A stretch of 64,000 bases of DNA from CCMP332 sp040218795 (GTDB taxonomy: Bacteria; Bacteroidota; Bacteroidia; Cytophagales; CCMP332), in assembly GCA_040218795.1 (NCBI GenBank), contig JAVJQT010000003.1:1-64000 (forward strand), written 5' to 3'. The position numbers were made by a program, and so were the translations under genes. Of this stretch, positions 1-9,209 are shown in pieces (positions within the stretch are counted from its first letter, which is position 1; each line of letters opens with the position of its first letter). The notes below the pieces were generated by a model. That model had not been told where the DNA came from. It saw only the letters and a program-made list of their open reading frames with translations, and ran no database searches.

Positions 1-2178
1 CGCATTGTAACCGTAAGAGAGCACAAGGAAGGTATAGCTCTTGTGATTCACCAGTTTCGGATCGCCCTCGGCAAAGGCATCATCGCTGATCCGCAATGTT
101 CTGAAAATGCCATTGTCCTGACCTTCCACTTTGATGATCGGCACAAAAATATCTTCGCCAAGCGTCACATCGTTTTCATAATTGATGATCGTAGTCACCC
201 CATTGGCCACATCGCACTGCGCAATCAGTCTGGCGCGGTCGGCGTTGTCAAGGTCAGCCTCGGTCACCGTGTTGTCAGCCAATTGGTAGAACAGGTAACC
301 TTCAAAATTGTAGAAGTCACCAATATTGGCTTCAAACTCACGATAGGTCTCCGTGTTCATCGCCTGACGTTCACCCTGGTTGACAATGGTGAACTCACTC
401 GGATCGATGGTAATGATGATCTCGCGATCCAGCTCGGTGATGGTTACATCAGGCGCATCAGGACCTGAAAGTAATTGGAAATCATTATCGTATAATTTTT
501 GACAAATATCATCTGCGACCTTGAGTTTGTTAAGTGATCCTCGCGAGCCACCGGCTCCGGTACGCGCCCATGGAATTCCAATGGTCAATTCATTCAAAGC
601 TCCCGGTTCAAGAGTAAAGGGGCCCGCAGATTGCAACATACGACGGTCAAATGGTTGATTCCCGGCAATTACCTCATCCCAAGGCACATTTTGAGGACCT
701 GTAAAAGGTTGATCTGGAGTACCACCGAGTCCCCAGCCTATTTCCAAATCAGAAGAGCCAGGAAACATAAAGCTGCAAACGGGAAAATTTTGATTGGTGC
801 CTTGCATAAGATCGTATGTGCAATTTGTACCATCACGCCATAGATTTCTCAAATAATTAAAAAAGTCCAATGCAGATCCCGGATTGCCATTAACCGGATT
901 GCTATTATTGACATAATACATAAAGTTCGACATGATGATTAATTCATCCACCTCGTCAATTTCACCATCTTTATCGTTATCAATACCATCGCCTTCATAA
1001 ACTGCATAACCTCTGTCCGGTTCATCAACCTGGCCGTCAAAATCATTATCGACTCCATCCCCAATTGTATCTTTATCAGCCCAGGGCCCTTCAAAATAAT
1101 CAACGCCAACTGAAGGCGGATTTTCACCATAACCACCAATTCCCTCGTCAAATTGATCACCATTATAGGCCATTCCCAGACCTCTTGGCACATCTACTTC
1201 TACATAATCATCAAAACCAAATCCAAGTGCCGGATCAACCCATTGCCCCATCCTGGTTTCTCCAAGAATCCTTGTTCCCCTATTCAATAAGCGGTTCCAA
1301 TAAAAAGTCATATCATTTAATACATCATTGGTCGCAAATCCAAAGCCCATTATTTGAATCTCCATTTCAAATGGCGGGGCAGCTCCGATGACCTGGCCAA
1401 ATTCCTTTTCATTACCGGCATCGTTCATCACCCACCAGATACCTTCATCACCATATATAAAAGGCACATCCCCTTGCAATGGATTATAAATTCCATCGCC
1501 GGCGCCTTCTTCTTCAATTTGAATAAACTCATCGAAGGGCGCCAAATCGCGGTCCATATCAACCACCTGATCATTAAAGGCTCCATCCGCTGAGGTAATG
1601 TAAGGGTTTGATCTACCGGGCCAGTTTAGAATTGCTTCGGGAATATCTTCTATTGATTGTATTTTACCCAATTGATAGTCCTCTAAATAATCTTCGATTT
1701 GAGCCCTGCTGACTTTAAAATGCTCATCCCAGGTATTGCATTCGGCAGCACTTATTTTACCCTGATTGGGCCCTGAAGCATATAAAGGCCCGGGCCAAAG
1801 CGCATAATGCGATTGTCTGTAGGTGCTGGCTAATACGAGTAGTTCTCCGGAAGTAAGATCTTCGCCGCCAATCCAAACGGAGCCGGCAAAAAGCGAGTGT
1901 CTTTTAGGGGCACTGGGATTATCCTGTTTTGGGATTTCATATTGGGCATTACTGGGAGCCACAACGGTCCACCACATGTCACCGCCATTGTGAAGTAGGG
2001 TTCTGACATTATTGATTTCTAAAGTTTCTCTTGAAGTAGATCGATTACATTCTGTTTTGATACGTTCCTTGTAAAGAAGGCTTTTTTTTGTAGGTTCTAC
2101 GTCCTGATTGATTTGAGCTTCAACTTCAAAGCAAAATATTCCAAATGAAAGTAATAAGATGAATAAATTGAGTTTCAC
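1..2178 (-). CDS. Large secreted protein, 5' part (3' end outside window)
   Basis: The reading frame is open from a GTG at 2178 to the left edge (726 codons), so the C-terminus is missing. It starts with a signal peptide (MKLNLFILLLSFGIFCF...VEAQ). No in-frame ATG lies between the upstream stop and this GTG. The mature part has the NGGDMWW motif, a block ending HYALWPGP, and two acidic DxDxDG-type stretches (around 1040 and 970) resembling thrombospondin type 3 calcium-binding repeats. It is clearly paralogous to the next gene (2295-6521), collinear from the signal peptide to the edge. It is probably exported and surface-displayed, and a T9SS sorting domain would be expected beyond the edge (inference). 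The last ~470 bases visible are much more GC-rich than the rest. The function is unknown. Confidence 0.85.
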   Translation of the reverse strand, partial: MKLNLFILLLSFGIFCFEVEAQINQDVEPTKKSLLYKERIKTECNRSTSRETLEINNVRTLLHNGGDMWWTVVAPSNAQYEIPKQDNPSAPKRHSLFAGSVWIGGEDLTSGELLVLASTYRQSHYALWPGPLYASGPNQGKISAAECNTWDEHFKVSRAQIEDYLEDYQLGKIQSIEDIPEAILNWPGRSNPYITSADGAFNDQVVDMDRDLAPFDEFIQIEEEGAGDGIYNPLQGDVPFIYGDEGIWWVMNDAGNEKEFGQVIGAAPPFEMEIQIMGFGFATNDVLNDMTFYWNRLLNRGTRILGETRMGQWVDPALGFGFDDYVEVDVPRGLGMAYNGDQFDEGIGGYGENPPSVGVDYFEGPWADKDTIGDGVDNDFDGQVDEPDRGYAVYEGDGIDNDKDGEIDEVDELIIMSNFMYYVNNSNPVNGNPGSALDFFNYLRNLWRDGTNCTYDLMQGTNQNFPVCSFMFPGSSDLEIGWGLGGTPDQPFTGPQNVPWDEVIAGNQPFDRRMLQSAGPFTLEPGALNELTIGIPWARTGAGGSRGSLNKLKVADDICQKLYDNDFQLLSGPDAPDVTITELDREIIITIDPSEFTIVNQGERQAMNTETYREFEANIGDFYNFEGYLFYQLADNTVTEADLDNADRARLIAQCDVANGVTTIINYENDVTLGEDIFVPIIKVEGQDNGIFRTLRISDDAFAEGDPKLVNHKSYTFLVLSYGYNA

Positions 2179-2294
2179 TAATTTTTTAGCTCCGCCTGAA
2201 CGTAGCTTTGCATTTGATTTAACACTAACTTAAGGATATATTAAAATATTTGGAATTGTTTTAATCTAAGTGGTTTAAATCAATGCTTTAGACA

Positions 2295-5200
2295 TTAAAA
2301 ATCATAGCTGATATTTTCGATACGTTTCACGTAAAAGAACTTTCTTACAAATTCACCAATTTCATCAGCTTCTACGTGAATCAAATATACGCCTGAATTA
2401 ATGGGTTGAAACGATTCATTGGTCAAATCCCAAATCTGAGTTGCCCCTTCAGAGCCAAGAAAACTTTCATCAAATTCACGATTGAAAGATTTGATCAATG
2501 AGCCATCAATGCCGTGGATGGCAATTTTGCATTTTGGAGGCAGATGCGTGATTTTAACTTTAGTATCCTCCAATGTATTCTCATAATTAGATCCCAGGAT
2601 ATAAGGATTGGGAACAATTCGAATTTTATTGAGCTCTTCGCTCATTTGAAATCTGGAAAAAATTGTATTTTGATTCAGCTTAAATTTCCATTCGGGGTTA
2701 ACGCCTGCCTCAGTCATTGCATATTCTCGATTGACGCGAAGTTTAATCCTTACTTCTTTTCTTTTATCGACCGGTAAACTCTCAAAGTCTTTTGATATTT
2801 TCATCATTCCTATCCATGAAAATGCCTCCTCATAGACTACACGATATTGACTTGTTCTGGTAACGCTTTGATCTAAAAATGTGCTGTCTAAAACTCTTTG
2901 AAATTTACTACCCCCAAATGTTTCAAAGTCATACTCAGAATTGGCTACAATTACATAGTGATTATTTGTGTCATTGGAATTTGGGTTGTACAATAAATCA
3001 TCACCAATTATCGAATCTCTTAATTTGTTTTCAGTAAATGCCATATTTAATCTAATACCTTTATCCAGGTCAATGGCGTATCCCGGGAACCAGGAATATC
3101 CCTTAGATATGGTATTTGTACCATCGGGAAAAAGAGCAAGAGAAGCATCGGGATTGCCATCTTTATCGACACTAAGTTTTTCACTTTTCTGAACTCTGTT
3201 AACAACAGGATTTACAATACTTACCTTAGGAGGAGCCATTTGAAGCACAGGACATCTTGTCCATTTGTTTCTGTCTTGCGTAAATACAATATCCACATTT
3301 GGAAGATCCTGAATATAAGCCCATCCTTCAGGGTTTCTGGCATCAACTCCCGGAGCGATACTTTCATCTGCAAAAGCTGCTCTTGTGGACAACCATGTAG
3401 ACCATGAGCCTTCCAATACATCCTGATAAACATCCAACTGGTCATAAGTAAATAGTGATCGTGGTGCCTGTGAGATCCAGGGCAAAGAGTCAAAGTTTAT
3501 CGGAACAAGCCACTTTTGATCTAAATCTGAATATTTAATTTCAGCAGCAATGAATCCATTTTTTTCAAAGCCAGAGTCCTTGTTTTTGTATCCGGGGTTC
3601 TCTGCATTTTTTAAATTAAAAGATAAACCAAGTTCAGGTATTAGTTCTTCTCTGTTTTCTGATATTGGAATAGATCCTTTATAAATTCTACCTCCGGCAC
3701 TGACATTCCAAAAATCATTGTTTTCAAAATCAGTGCAAATAGCATTTGAACTCGTGTCATTTTTCAAGTGAAAATTTGTTGGCCTTTTAGTGACACCTTT
3801 ATAAGATTCTTCACCGCCTATAACTATAATTTCAATAACATCGCGAATAAATGTTCCTCCCTCCGGTTCATTTAAAAGTCTGATTTCAAGAGTCTTCGTT
3901 TCATCCGTTTCCAGATTCTCTAACTCCGCAATTACAATTGCCAGTCCTGGTTGCTGTCTTTTATACGGATTAATAGTATAACTAGTGCTTCCTAAACCAT
4001 CCATGACTACCTCTTGAGATATATAATCTCCGGATGAAACTATCGTATCACCTGGAAAAAACTGAATATCACTATTGAGTTTGTCGTATTCGAGTCTGGA
4101 TGTCAAATAAATACTAACTGAATCAGGTAAATCTTCAGCAAATGGGTCGTATCGATAAATATTAAGCGGTGAATTTTTTTCTTGATAAATCAGATTTGGC
4201 TTTTTTCCTGTTAAGATTGAGTCTTCAATACCCTCAATAATGTCTAATTCGTTTCCTCCATTTCCTTTGCCTGAAATTAGTTTCATTGTAAATCCGGCCT
4301 CTGCATTTTCGGTAATAATACTACCCGGTTTGGCATGAGGTATAGCCTTATAGACCTTAATATTTTTCTTGCTTTCTATATATGTTTGATAGACCCTTTC
4401 ATTCAGATTGCTCAATTGATTAAGTTCATTGGCTCTTTTATTAAAGCCATAGGCTATCACGCTATAATAGTATTCCTTATTATTGACCAATTTTGAATTT
4501 TCATCAAAGGCATCTTCTTTGATTGAAATGCTTCTTTGAATTCCTTTATCTAATCCCTGCACCTCAACTGAGGCATTAAAATAGCATTGCCGGCTTTCAA
4601 AGGCAGGGGTGAAATTGGTAATTTGGCCAATGCCATTTTCTATATCGCATTGATAAATTAATCTTGCTTCATCAGGGTTTTTATACTCAGAAGGATCAAC
4701 ATTTTCATCTATCAGCTGATACACCAAATAGCCTTCAAAATCATAAGATGCACCTATATCTATATCGTCTTCGGAGTAAATTTCTGTATTCTGTATTTCA
4801 AGTCTGCCATTTTTCAAAACGTTCATTTTGGCTGGAACAAGATTAAGACGAATTTCATTTTCCAGTTCCCGAATAGCAACATCAGGGGCATCGGGGCCAT
4901 TTAAAAATTGAATATCTCCGTTATAGTATAAGCATTGTATATAATCATCTGCGCAGAGCAATTTGTCAAAACTGGCTCTTGAACCTCCAAATTCGGCCTG
5001 CGCCCAGGGCACACCGACTGTATATTCAACCAAAGCCCCGGGTTCCATCGAAAAAGCACCAATAGAAGGCAAAAAACGTCGGTCTGCAGGCTGATTTCCT
5101 GAAATAAATTCATCCCATCTGGAATAACTCGGAATGTGATCCGGATTACCCAATCTATCGCTCAATTCTTGCCATGAATTTCCGGGGAAAAAATAATTGG

Positions 5201-6521
5201 TCACTGGAAAATTTTGTTGTGTTCCTTGAGCGAGGTCATGCGTGACTGAAGATCCATCACGCCAAATAGTCCTTGTATAATTAAAAAAATCCTGTGCGCT
5301 GCCTGGATTACTATTTACGGGATTAGAATTACTGTTGTAATAAAGAAAATTGCTCATGCTGATTCTCTCCCCGAATTCATCAATTATTCCGTCCCAATCA
5401 TTATCGAGGCTGTCGCCCTCGAAAATCGCAAAACCATTATCCGCTTCATCAATTAATCCATCGCCATCATTGTCTATCCCATCACCAATGGTATCAAAAT
5501 CGGCCAGAGGACCACTAAAAAAATCTATGCCAATCGCCGGCGGTTTATCGCCATAGCCTGCAATACTTTCATCAAAATCATCTCCATTAAAACAGATGGC
5601 CAATCCTCTTCCTACATCGGATTGCACATAATCATCTCCCGAAAAGCCCAGATCGGGATCTGCCCATTGTGAAATATGCGTTTCAGCAATATCTCGATGG
5701 CTTTTATTGATGAATCTGTAATTGTAAAGTGTAGCGTCATTAAGCGGATCATCCGTAGCAAAAGCATGCGCCAAAACCTGAATTTCCATACCTATTGGAG
5801 CTGCGCCACCAAATACACCTCCAAACTCTTTTTGATTGCCAATATCATTCATCACCCACCAAATGCTCTGATCGCCTTTTATATCGGGAATATCTCCATC
5901 CAGTGGGTTGTAAATTCCGTCTTCATTTTCCATTTCTATAAAAGGAGCCAGTTCCATATCAAGATCTGAAATCTCGCCTTGCAGAAATGGATTATTTCGT
6001 CCAGGCCAAAAGCGAATGGATTCGGGGATATCTTCTTCTTTTAATATCTTGTCATTTTCAAAATCAAGTAGAAATTGAGCAATTTCATCCCTGTTCACTT
6101 TGAATTGTCTGTCCCATTCAAGACAGGTTTCTGCATTGGTAAAAACTCCTGCACCTGAACCCAAAACCGGGCCCGGCCATAATGCATAATGCGATTGTCT
6201 ATAGGTGCTGGCAATCACCAGTAATTCATTGGTGTTTTGATCTACCCCTCCTAACCAAACAGAGCCTGCAAATAGTGAATGCGATTTATTAGCACTGGGA
6301 TTATCCTGTTTTGGTATTTCATATCGAGCTGCACTAGGGGAAATGACAGTCCACCACATGTCACCGCCATTGTGTAATGTTGTGCGTACATTATTGATGT
6401 CGAGTTCTATCTGGGAAGTGGCCCTTGCACAATCGGCTTGTGCGAAAACCTGTTTTGTAGTCATCAATTGGAGTACAGCCAATACCAACAGGACCAAAAT
6501 TTTATTAGTTCTACTAATCAT
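2295..6521 (-). CDS. Giant secreted protein with T9SS-like C-terminal domain
   Basis: 1408 residues. The N-terminal signal peptide ends near VFAQA (residues ~1-28). The N-terminal half holds NGGDMWWT (about residue 53) and acidic repeats DNDGDGLIDE and DNDWDGIIDE (roughly residues 345-385), which look like thrombospondin-3-type calcium sites. The end has the layout of a type A T9SS sorting domain: IVPNPY, a beta-rich segment, WDLTN, NSGVYLIHV and a final basic/aromatic strand. Secretion through the type IX system and attachment to the cell surface are therefore likely. It lies 116 bp downstream of nothing but its paralogue's start (2178), so the two are a tandem duplication. It is divergent from the gene at 6733. 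The biochemical role is not recognisable; adhesion or scaffold is a guess. Confidence 0.85.
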   Translation of the reverse strand: MISRTNKILVLLVLAVLQLMTTKQVFAQADCARATSQIELDINNVRTTLHNGGDMWWTVISPSAARYEIPKQDNPSANKSHSLFAGSVWLGGVDQNTNELLVIASTYRQSHYALWPGPVLGSGAGVFTNAETCLEWDRQFKVNRDEIAQFLLDFENDKILKEEDIPESIRFWPGRNNPFLQGEISDLDMELAPFIEMENEDGIYNPLDGDIPDIKGDQSIWWVMNDIGNQKEFGGVFGGAAPIGMEIQVLAHAFATDDPLNDATLYNYRFINKSHRDIAETHISQWADPDLGFSGDDYVQSDVGRGLAICFNGDDFDESIAGYGDKPPAIGIDFFSGPLADFDTIGDGIDNDGDGLIDEADNGFAIFEGDSLDNDWDGIIDEFGERISMSNFLYYNSNSNPVNSNPGSAQDFFNYTRTIWRDGSSVTHDLAQGTQQNFPVTNYFFPGNSWQELSDRLGNPDHIPSYSRWDEFISGNQPADRRFLPSIGAFSMEPGALVEYTVGVPWAQAEFGGSRASFDKLLCADDYIQCLYYNGDIQFLNGPDAPDVAIRELENEIRLNLVPAKMNVLKNGRLEIQNTEIYSEDDIDIGASYDFEGYLVYQLIDENVDPSEYKNPDEARLIYQCDIENGIGQITNFTPAFESRQCYFNASVEVQGLDKGIQRSISIKEDAFDENSKLVNNKEYYYSVIAYGFNKRANELNQLSNLNERVYQTYIESKKNIKVYKAIPHAKPGSIITENAEAGFTMKLISGKGNGGNELDIIEGIEDSILTGKKPNLIYQEKNSPLNIYRYDPFAEDLPDSVSIYLTSRLEYDKLNSDIQFFPGDTIVSSGDYISQEVVMDGLGSTSYTINPYKRQQPGLAIVIAELENLETDETKTLEIRLLNEPEGGTFIRDVIEIIVIGGEESYKGVTKRPTNFHLKNDTSSNAICTDFENNDFWNVSAGGRIYKGSIPISENREELIPELGLSFNLKNAENPGYKNKDSGFEKNGFIAAEIKYSDLDQKWLVPINFDSLPWISQAPRSLFTYDQLDVYQDVLEGSWSTWLSTRAAFADESIAPGVDARNPEGWAYIQDLPNVDIVFTQDRNKWTRCPVLQMAPPKVSIVNPVVNRVQKSEKLSVDKDGNPDASLALFPDGTNTISKGYSWFPGYAIDLDKGIRLNMAFTENKLRDSIIGDDLLYNPNSNDTNNHYVIVANSEYDFETFGGSKFQRVLDSTFLDQSVTRTSQYRVVYEEAFSWIGMMKISKDFESLPVDKRKEVRIKLRVNREYAMTEAGVNPEWKFKLNQNTIFSRFQMSEELNKIRIVPNPYILGSNYENTLEDTKVKITHLPPKCKIAIHGIDGSLIKSFNREFDESFLGSEGATQIWDLTNESFQPINSGVYLIHVEADEIGEFVRKFFYVKRIENISYDF

Positions 6522-6732
6522 AATCCTAATTTGGACACTTTCTCTACTAACATCAATTATTTTTTCAATCGTATTTATTAGTAAAATTTTAAAAAAATGA
6601 TATTAAAATTGACCTGAAACATTAATATTTAACTCAAAACGCACATTTTTTGATAATTTTCTTATTTAAAATTTTCATTTTTTAATCTATTATTTGATTG
6701 TATAATTGAATTCAAAGAATACGAATATTTAA

Positions 6733-8046
6733 ATGCAACCCCTCAAAGAAGCTTTTGAAATACTCAATACTTTAAAACCTTCAGAAATTGATCATTTTCT
6801 GAATTTCGTAGCATTTGAGAATCCCAAACAACACAAAAACTATATTAGACTTACCGATTTGGTGATCAAAAAAGGCAAGGATGATTTACCAAATAATAAA
6901 GCATTAAGTAAAATTTTCCCATCGCCCCAGGTATATCGACGTGTCAATGAGTATAAGGATATTTTAAAAAAATACCTTTTGATATATATCATTCCGGAAG
7001 AATCGTATGCCGCTTTAAATTCTGAAGTAATTTATTTGCGCTATTTGAGAAATCACGGATTAATGGATCAGTTTGAGTCCGAATTTGAGGATGTTAAAAA
7101 AGAATTGGAAGCAAGTCATTCCAGAGATGATTTTCGATCATTGTATATAAATTTTTTGAATGAGAGCCGAAGAAATTTTTATCACGTTTACTATAACGAG
7201 CAAAATTTTAAATTCAACTCGGTTGCTGCCAATTATAAGGAATTAGACAAAATCAAAAAATGGATAAATTCAGGCCATTTATTTAATAAAATATTTTATG
7301 ATTTTTCATTGAGAGCCGCGCATAAAATCGAGGAAGGTACCTTACAAAAGTCTGCTCAAAAACCATTTACTCCCGAGTTTTTTAGTTTTAAGGAATACAT
7401 GGAAATGCTCGATTCACAGGAACTGCCTTTGCTTTATAAAACCTATATTCTGGATATTCTAGAGGGAAATGATAAAATTAAAGCAAGGACTTATCATCAG
7501 GCGGTTGAAAAAATCTTCTATTCCAATTATCATGAGGCGAGTGTCAATGTTAAAAACAATATTCTCATTCTTTTGATAAGCTCATCTAAAATTCCTCAGG
7601 AATTAAAATCTGAATACTACAAAGAACTGGTAGATCTGAAAGAAGAGTTAAATCCCGGTGTTCTGAATAAGTACATACTTGAACATTTGGAGAAGGATGT
7701 GAAAAAGGCCAGGACTGAGTTTGATCGCTTGCGGAACAAAGCAAAAGACCCGGAAAACGATTTAAATGCCATTGAGGGAATTGTTCTCTGTAGAGAAGGA
7801 AAATACAATGAAGCTTTGGAGCTTTTAAACCAGGTTATGATTTATCAGCAGGACAATATGTACTTTGATGTAAACCTCGCGCTTTTAAAAGCTTATTATG
7901 AAATCGGTGATATAGAAGTCGCCCATTCTAAATTGAACAACCTAAAAGTCTATTATCACAAATATAAGGAGCATATGGGTGGCGAAAAAGAAAGTAAGTA
8001 CAAGTATCTTATTAATGATTATAAGAGAATGTTGGATGGGAAGTGA
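6733..8046 (+). CDS. Uncharacterised helical cytoplasmic protein
   Basis: 437 residues, no signal peptide or membrane segment. The sequence is charged and helical throughout. The N-terminus (LKPSEIDHFLNFVAFENP, then ALSKIFPSPQVYRRVNEYKDIL) resembles a Bacteroidota-restricted family in which a short helical header of the type 'E..hF..fl.sp.fn' precedes TPR-like helices; this is from memory and unsupported by a search. The C-terminal part (around residues 340-425) has TPR-like helix pairs (AIEGIVLCREGKYNEALELLNQ...). The ATG lies in an AT-rich 211-bp divergent intergenic region that must hold promoters for this gene and for the giant protein on the other strand. I do not recognise a function. 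Confidence 0.8.
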   Translation: MQPLKEAFEILNTLKPSEIDHFLNFVAFENPKQHKNYIRLTDLVIKKGKDDLPNNKALSKIFPSPQVYRRVNEYKDILKKYLLIYIIPEESYAALNSEVIYLRYLRNHGLMDQFESEFEDVKKELEASHSRDDFRSLYINFLNESRRNFYHVYYNEQNFKFNSVAANYKELDKIKKWINSGHLFNKIFYDFSLRAAHKIEEGTLQKSAQKPFTPEFFSFKEYMEMLDSQELPLLYKTYILDILEGNDKIKARTYHQAVEKIFYSNYHEASVNVKNNILILLISSSKIPQELKSEYYKELVDLKEELNPGVLNKYILEHLEKDVKKARTEFDRLRNKAKDPENDLNAIEGIVLCREGKYNEALELLNQVMIYQQDNMYFDVNLALLKAYYEIGDIEVAHSKLNNLKVYYHKYKEHMGGEKESKYKYLINDYKRMLDGK

Positions 8047-8103
8047 GTTAGAGTTAAGAGTTAAAAGATTAGAGTTAATAGTTAATGATTTAGGGTTAAT
8101 AAA
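8047..8103. repeat. Degenerate GAGTTAA-type short tandem repeat
   Basis: Immediately after the stop codon the sequence consists of imperfect heptamer-like units (GAGTTAGAGTTAAGAGTTAA, then TTAGAGTTAATAGTTAATG, then TTAGGGTTAAT). A further hairpin, GGAGcAATTAA against TTAATTCTCC, lies at 8139-8166 between the two convergent genes. It has no following T-run, so it is at best a weak terminator. No coding potential is seen in the 128-bp gap. Confidence 0.55.
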
Positions 8104-8174
8104 TTGAGCCTTTTAGAAACTTGAAATAATTGTTTCCTGGAGCAATTAAAATTCCATTAATTCTCCACAATAAT

Positions 8175-9026
8175 TTATGAGGGAAATATCTGAGTTGCTT
8201 TTTCGATAGACTTGTTGAAAGCACTTGTGTTAAATCCTTCCAGTTGGATTTGGTTTCTATTAAAAAAATCAATTAATCGTATCGTATCCAAATTCCCGGT
8301 TAATTCATCCTTGGCCATTGGACAACCTCCAAAACCTTTAATGGCAGCGTCAAATCGTCTGCACCCGGCTTCGATTGCGGCTTCAATTTTCACATAAGAA
8401 GTATCCGGAATGGTATGCAAATGCGCACCGAATTCAATATGGGGAAAGGTGGGAATCAGGTGATTGAATATATAATGGATAGTTTGAGGTTCTGCAGCAC
8501 CTATGGTATCGGATAAGGCAATTATTTTTATGCCTATTTCATCAAGTATTTGGACAAATTCCTCAACAGTTTCGATGTCCCAGTTTTCGCCATAGGGATT
8601 GCCAAAACCCATTGATAAGTAAGTAACAAGGGTTTTATCGTGCTTTGTACATAAATCCTGAATGCCTTTTAAGCTATCAATGGCATCGGCAATACTTTTA
8701 TTGGTATTCCTTTGCTGAAAAGTCTCTGATAATGAAAGTGGGAAACCCAAATAGTCGATTTCATCAAATTCACATGCATCATTTGCACCTCTGAGATTGG
8801 CGACAATGGCCAACAATTTTGTAGTGCTATTGTCCAATTCCAAGGCCGCTAAAACCTCTGCTGTATCCCGCATTTGTGGTATTGCCTTTGGTGAAACAAA
8901 GCTTCCAAAATCGATGGTATCAAAGCCAACTTTTAGCAATTGATTAATGTACCTGATCTTGTCCTTTGTTGGGATGAATTGATCTATCCCTTGCATGGCA
9001 TCACGTGGGCATTCTATGATTTTCAC
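8175..9026 (-). CDS. mvaB: Hydroxymethylglutaryl-CoA lyase
   Basis: 283 residues, the usual length for the bacterial enzyme that splits HMG-CoA into acetyl-CoA and acetoacetate, the last step of leucine breakdown. A TIM-barrel of the DRE-metallolyase type is indicated by the N-terminal ECPRDAMQG (catalytic Arg and metal-binding Asp), GAHLHTIPDT (the HxH metal ligands), and FGGCPMAKDELTGN, which contains the family's active-site cysteine loop. A leading beta strand MKIIECPRD makes the ATG at 9026 convincing. It stands alone, convergent with the helical protein upstream. Close relatives such as homocitrate or isopropylmalate synthase are excluded by size and by the GGCP loop. Confidence 0.9.
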   Translation of the reverse strand: MKIIECPRDAMQGIDQFIPTKDKIRYINQLLKVGFDTIDFGSFVSPKAIPQMRDTAEVLAALELDNSTTKLLAIVANLRGANDACEFDEIDYLGFPLSLSETFQQRNTNKSIADAIDSLKGIQDLCTKHDKTLVTYLSMGFGNPYGENWDIETVEEFVQILDEIGIKIIALSDTIGAAEPQTIHYIFNHLIPTFPHIEFGAHLHTIPDTSYVKIEAAIEAGCRRFDAAIKGFGGCPMAKDELTGNLDTIRLIDFFNRNQIQLEGFNTSAFNKSIEKATQIFPS

Positions 9027-9079
9027 AAAGCGAAGTTAAATGTTATAAATAACAATACAGTTTCATCCTGCGTTCATTT

Positions 9080-9200
9080 CTCAGAGCAGAGCGAAGAGCC
9101 TTTTTAATCAAGGATTAAACGTTGAATGAGATTCTTCGCTTCGCTCTGAAATAGAAATTGGTTTAAGCTCTCATTGAAACATTTTTCGCTTCGCTCTGAG
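9080..9200. repeat. Three copies of a TTCGCTTCGCTCTGA repeat, one inverted
   Basis: CTTCGCTTCGCTCTGA occurs at 9134-9149 and again (TTCGCTTCGCTCTGAG) at 9185-9200. An inverted, slightly diverged copy (CTCAGAGCAGAGCGAAG) is at 9080-9096. The units could fold into alternative hairpins in the 183-bp gap between mvaB and metF. They look like short REP-type intergenic palindromes rather than a gene or a terminator with a T-run. Confidence 0.6.
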
Positions 9201-9209
9201 AAAGGAATA

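Noticed and set aside
939..1193. Minus-strand ORF and several plus-strand ORFs inside 1-2178
   Set aside because: They lie in other frames of the long secreted-protein gene, with repetitive acidic codons read out of frame; no start context or homology.
8047..8103. Possible CRISPR-like repeat array
   Set aside because: Units are heptamer-like and imperfect, with no unique spacers and no cas genes nearby.
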